NCBI GenBank assembly: GCA_016713175.1
Contig: JADJPQ010000030.1
Span: forward strand, 62,001-126,000
DNA length: 64,000 nt
Source: Planctomycetota bacterium
Lineage (GTDB): Bacteria > Planctomycetota > UBA1135 > UBA2386
Direction of reading: 5' to 3'
Positions 60,929 to 64,000 of this stretch are shown here, one piece after another. Both the position numbers and the translations under genes were made by a program. The notes under the pieces were generated by a model. That model made no database searches, was not told the origin of the DNA, and worked only from the letters and a program-made list of their open reading frames with translations. Positions within the stretch are counted from its first letter, which is position 1. The number at the start of each line of letters is the position of its first letter.

Positions 60929-62215
60929 ATGGACGAAACCCGTCTCGGATCGATCCTGCTCGAGAGCAAGGTCCTCAGTGAGGCCGACCTCGAGCGATGC
61001 CTGGAAATCCAGGCCCTGACCGGCGGTTCGCGGCCGCTCGGCCAGGTGCTGGTCGAGCAGGGGCTGATCGACGACGAGACGCTGCAGCGGTTGTTGGACC
61101 TGCAGGTGCAACGCCAGCGGCGGACCGAGATCGTCGCCGAAGGCGATGCCCGGGACCGGTTCCTGCGGGCGGCGATCACGGCGCGAGCCAGCGAACTGGT
61201 GGTCAGCGAGGGGCGGCCGGTGCAGGCGCGGGTCGGCGGCGAGTGGCGCAATCTGACACGCGAGCCGGTGCGCGGTCCGGAGGTCTGGGACTTCGTCCGC
61301 GACGAGATGGGCGGCGACGTGCTGGAGATCCTCGCCGATCGGCGCTTCGTGTCGCGTGACTACCACCGACCCGGGCTGTGCCGTGGGCGCATCACTGCGT
61401 TCCGCCAGTTCGACGGCGTGGCGGCAATCCTGAAGCTGCAACCGGAGGCGCCGCGCAGCGCCGCCGACCTGTCGATCCCGAACCAGGTCGCCGAATTGGC
61501 GCGCACCGGCAAAGGACTGGTGCTGCTGGCCGGCGAACGCGGCGCCGGCAGTACGCAAGCGCTGGCCTGCCTGCTGCACGAAGCCGCGGCGGACCGTGAG
61601 CGCTACGTGTTGGTGATCGACGACAATCTCGAGTACCCGATGCCGCGCGATGGCGCGCTGGTGATCCGACGGCGGGTCGGCGAACACGTGCAGGATTACG
61701 TGACCGCGCTGCGCACCGCGGTGCGCGAGGACCCGGACGTCATCATTGTCGGCAACGTCGGCGATCCGGAGGCGTTCGACATGGCGTTGCGCGCGGCCGA
61801 GGGCGGTCGCCTGGTGATCGCCGGGCTGCACGCCAGCGGCGTGGTGACGGCGATGCAGCGGGCGCTCAACTTCTATCCGGCCTACGATGTGCCCCGGATC
61901 CGGACCACGCTGGCGGCGACGCTGCGGGCCGTGCTGGTGCGCCAGTTGCTGCCGGACGCGATGCGCGAGGGCGTCGTGCCGGCCACCGAATTGCTGCTGG
62001 TCGAGGACGCCGCCCGCGACGTGTTGCGGGCCGGCGACCTGGGAAACCTGTCGATGCTGATGCGGATGGAGGATGGTCGCTGCGGTCACTGCATGGACCG
62101 CAGTCTGCTGGAGCTGTTGACCAAGGGCCGGGTGCGCTTCGAGGACGTGTTCGCGCGCGCCGAAGAGAAGGCCTGGGTGCTGGAGCGGTCGCGAACCATG
62201 CGCCGGATGGCGTGA
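60929..62215 (+). CDS. PilT/GspE-family ATPase with MshEN domain and degenerate Walker A
   Basis: The 428-residue protein begins with a MshEN-type domain (residues ~1-65: LGSILLESKVLSEADLERCL, LGQVLVEQGLIDDETLQRLL) that may bind cyclic di-GMP. The PilT-like core follows. The Walker A position reads GERGAGSTQ, with Ser where the invariant Lys should be. The Walker B/His box region is EDPDVIIVGNVGDPEAFDMA and LHASGV, so the usual catalytic Glu is Asn. ATP hydrolysis is therefore doubtful, and it may be a regulatory partner of the next protein. The GGAGG site is 16 nt upstream. Confidence 0.8.
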   Translation: MDETRLGSILLESKVLSEADLERCLEIQALTGGSRPLGQVLVEQGLIDDETLQRLLDLQVQRQRRTEIVAEGDARDRFLRAAITARASELVVSEGRPVQARVGGEWRNLTREPVRGPEVWDFVRDEMGGDVLEILADRRFVSRDYHRPGLCRGRITAFRQFDGVAAILKLQPEAPRSAADLSIPNQVAELARTGKGLVLLAGERGAGSTQALACLLHEAAADRERYVLVIDDNLEYPMPRDGALVIRRRVGEHVQDYVTALRTAVREDPDVIIVGNVGDPEAFDMALRAAEGGRLVIAGLHASGVVTAMQRALNFYPAYDVPRIRTTLAATLRAVLVRQLLPDAMREGVVPATELLLVEDAARDVLRAGDLGNLSMLMRMEDGRCGHCMDRSLLELLTKGRVRFEDVFARAEEKAWVLERSRTMRRMA

Positions 62216-62232
62216 CCCGGACGGAGACCACG

Positions 62233-63327
62233 ATGCAAACCAAGCAACTGGAGGAACTGCTGGCCGCGATGTTGCGCGCCGGTGCCACTTCGCTGCACCT
62301 GATCCCCGGCCGGCCGCCGTGCCTGCGCGTGCAGCGGCGGCTGGTGCGTTCGGACGACGTGCCGATCGTCGTCGGCGACGTCGAAGAACTGACCAAGGAC
62401 CTGCTGTTCGAAGACCACCGCCAACGGCTGCGCCGCAACGGCCAGGTCGAAGTGCTGTACGTGTCGCGCAGCGGTCATCGTTTCCGCACCACGGTGATGC
62501 TGCAGGACGGCGGCCAGACGATGCTGATGCGACCGGTGCCGGAGACGCCACCGGAAGTCGCGCAGCTCGAACTGCCACCGCAGTTGACGTCGTTCACGCA
62601 GTTCCGCAGCGGTCTGGTGCTGATCACCGGATTCTTCGGTTCGGGCAAGAGCACGACGATTGCCGCCTTGCTGGACCGTCTGGCCGGCGAGTCGCCGCGG
62701 CATCTGGTCAGCATCGAGGATCCGATCGAGTTCCTGTTCCCGACCAAGCAGGCGTTGATCCATCAACGCGAAGTCGGGGTGCACGTCGCGTCGTTCGCGG
62801 ACGGCGTTCGTGAAGCGATGCGGCTGGGCGCCGACGTGATCGCGGTATCCGATCTGCGCGATGCCGAGACGCTCGACGGCCTGCTGGCGGCCGTCGAGGG
62901 CGGGGCGCTGGTGTTCGCGGCGCTCGACGCCAGTTCGGTGGTCGGCGCGATGAACGAACTGGCGGGGCTGGTCCTGCCCGAGGAGCGGCCCCGGCTGCGC
63001 ACCCGGCTGGCCACGGCCTTGCGCGCGGTGTCGGCGCAGACGCTGCTGCCGCGTTCGCACCATCAGGGGCGGGTGCCGCTGATCGAGGTGCTGATCAACA
63101 ACAGTGCGGTGCGGGCAGCGATCCGGCAGGGGGCGTTCTCCGACCTTGCCGGCATCATGCAGCGCTATCGCGGACTGGGGATGCAGACCACCGACGTGGC
63201 CCTGCGCGGGCTGCTGGCACGGCATCTGATCACCCAGGAGGACGCGCTGCAGTACGTGGTCGATCGCGATCAGGTGCTGCTGCGCGCGGGAACGGCCGGG
63301 GCCCCCGGCCAGAACCGCGCAACTTGA
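62233..63327 (+). CDS. PilT/GspE-family ATPase
   Basis: The 364-residue protein has an intact Walker A (ITGFFGSGKSTTIAALL, near residue 140) and SIEDPIEFLF. The Walker B region GADVIAVSDLRDAETLDGLL has Asp where PilT has Glu, and the His box reads LDASS. It is thus also divergent, though better equipped than its neighbour. PilT-type hexamers drive pilus retraction. The ATG at 62233 has GGAG 7 nt upstream. A longer frame from GTG 62212 overlaps the upstream stop. No pilin genes are in the window, and a flagellin follows. Confidence 0.8.
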   Translation: MQTKQLEELLAAMLRAGATSLHLIPGRPPCLRVQRRLVRSDDVPIVVGDVEELTKDLLFEDHRQRLRRNGQVEVLYVSRSGHRFRTTVMLQDGGQTMLMRPVPETPPEVAQLELPPQLTSFTQFRSGLVLITGFFGSGKSTTIAALLDRLAGESPRHLVSIEDPIEFLFPTKQALIHQREVGVHVASFADGVREAMRLGADVIAVSDLRDAETLDGLLAAVEGGALVFAALDASSVVGAMNELAGLVLPEERPRLRTRLATALRAVSAQTLLPRSHHQGRVPLIEVLINNSAVRAAIRQGAFSDLAGIMQRYRGLGMQTTDVALRGLLARHLITQEDALQYVVDRDQVLLRAGTAGAPGQNRAT

Positions 63328-63333
63328 CGGATT

Positions 63334-63354
63334 CCGCCGCAAAAAAAGCGGCGG
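63334..63354 (+). terminator. Stem-loop with A7 loop after the PilT-like gene
   Basis: CCGCCGC-AAAAAAA-GCGGCGG is a perfect 7-bp stem with a seven-A loop, 7 nt after the stop of the PilT-like gene and before a flagellin promoter region. It may be a terminator or an RNA-protein site. No T-run follows. Confidence 0.45.
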
Positions 63355-63358
63355 GAGC

Positions 63359-63386
63359 TCAAGCCCGATGGCATGGGCTCCGAGCA
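63359..63386 (+). promoter_or_regulatory. Possible sigma-28-type promoter of flagellin copy 4
   Basis: TCAAGCCC (63359-63366), 12 nt and TCCGAGCA (63379-63386) repeat the layout of the fliD promoter, but the -10 matches only 5 of 8 FliA positions. The transcript would start ~65 nt before the ATG. Confidence 0.3.
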
Positions 63387-63457
63387 TTCGGATGGGGACG
63401 TGAGGATCGAACGCGTTCCCGCAGTCGGCGAAACAGTAGGCAAAGGATCGAGCAGTC

Positions 63458-64000
63458 ATGGGTTTGCGTGTCAACACCAACATCGCGTCCATCAACGCGC
63501 AGCGGAACACCTCGCTGGTGACCTCGCGCCTGGCGCGGAACTTCCAGAAGCTGTCCACCGGCCTGCGCATCGCTTCGGCTGCCGACGACGCGGCCGGCCT
63601 GGCGATCTCGGAACGTCTGCGCTCGCAGGTCCGTTCGCTCGGCCAGGCCTCGCGCAATGCCAATGACGGCATCTCGCTGGTCCAGGTCGGTGAAGGCGCG
63701 CTGAACGAGGTCAGCAACATCCTCGTCCGGTTGCGCGAACTGGCGATCCAGGCCGCCAACGGCTCGTCATCGTCGGCCGACAAGAACACGATCAAGGAGG
63801 AGTTCGACAGCCTGGTCAACGAGATCAACCGCATCGCCCAATCGACCGAGTTCAACGGCGTGCGCTTGCTCGACGGCTCGGCGTCGACGGTCAACTTCCA
63901 GGTCGGCATCAACACCACCGCCAATGTCGACGTGCTGAACGTCACGCTGACCCCGGCGCTGTCGACCACGCTCGGCCTGCAGTCGGTCGATGTCGGCAGC
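63458..64000 (+). CDS. fliC: Flagellin (copy 4, cut by window end)
   Basis: The first 181 residues are visible (MGLRVNTNIASINAQRNTSL ... ALSTTLGLQSVDVGS) and the frame is open at base 64000. It is a flagellin of the same D0/D1 type but the most divergent of the four: it has RNFQKLSTGLRIASAADDAA and a Ser-rich SSSSADKNTIKEEF segment. A GGATCG-type site precedes the ATG. It follows the PilT-like ATPase genes in the same direction. Confidence 0.93.
   Translation, partial: MGLRVNTNIASINAQRNTSLVTSRLARNFQKLSTGLRIASAADDAAGLAISERLRSQVRSLGQASRNANDGISLVQVGEGALNEVSNILVRLRELAIQAANGSSSSADKNTIKEEFDSLVNEINRIAQSTEFNGVRLLDGSASTVNFQVGINTTANVDVLNVTLTPALSTTLGLQSVDVGS

Overview
The window is a very G+C-rich bacterial chromosome segment that most resembles a deep-branching planctomycete (Planctomycetota). 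This assignment is an inference from gene families, not a database result. Three features point that way. Several secreted proteins share a C-terminal module ending in a '...LDPxANxxGxxxSNAVxLxIG'-like sequence. GreA carries a ~560-residue helical N-terminal extension like that of chlamydial GreA. TPR, von Willebrand A and carboxypeptidase-regulatory-like secreted proteins are abundant. Stop/start overlaps (ATGA, GTGA) and GTG/TTG starts are common. I saw no tRNA, rRNA, CRISPR array, insertion sequence or replication origin.

Layout. 1-4.7 kb: end of ispH, nadE, a surface-type repeat protein and a NicO/UreH-like membrane protein. 4.7-6.5 kb: a hipBA toxin-antitoxin pair with palindromic operators. 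6.5-13.5 kb: an AsmA-like protein, a degenerate Fic-like protein, birA, a glycosyltransferase-TPR fusion and a TPR protein. 13.7-17.4 kb: an accessory block of two secreted proteins, flanked by two gene remnants and containing a suspicious G/C homopolymer tract. 17.4-21.3 kb: an MNIO (DUF692) enzyme locus, a methyltransferase and a Coq4-like gene split by an in-frame TGA. 21.3-27.4 kb: flagellar filament genes (FliT/FlgN-like, fliS, fliD, flagellin), a chemotaxis receptor and a possible FlgM-like peptide. 27.6-39 kb: a lamin-tail secreted protein, rsmD, a vWA/FHA protein, moaA, an S41 protease, a murein-peptide-type M14 peptidase with two Dpp/Opp permeases, and a proline racemase-family enzyme. 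39-49 kb: one tightly coupled nine-gene operon with two histidine kinases, two sigma-54 activators, a receiver protein, three tetratricopeptide or coiled-coil envelope proteins and a phosphoesterase. 49-51 kb: two tandem flagellins. 51.6-54 kb: a Cys-rich secreted protein, a carboxypeptidase-like protein and a MauE/DoxX-like membrane protein. 54-56.5 kb: heme A synthesis (ctaA, ctaB, DUF420). 56.5-60.9 kb: a hydrolase, long greA, a nuclease-like protein and a small membrane protein. 60.9-64 kb: two PilT/GspE-like ATPases and a fourth, truncated flagellin.

How the genes fit together. Much of the window concerns motility and the envelope. Four short flagellins, the cap protein and export chaperones lie near two sigma-54 response regulators and recognisable sigma-28-like promoters. 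The M14 peptidase and permeases suggest recycling of cell-wall peptides. The most unusual elements are the nine-gene signalling operon, the MNIO locus without an obvious precursor peptide, the PilT-like pair with missing catalytic residues, and the catalytically degenerate Fic-like protein.
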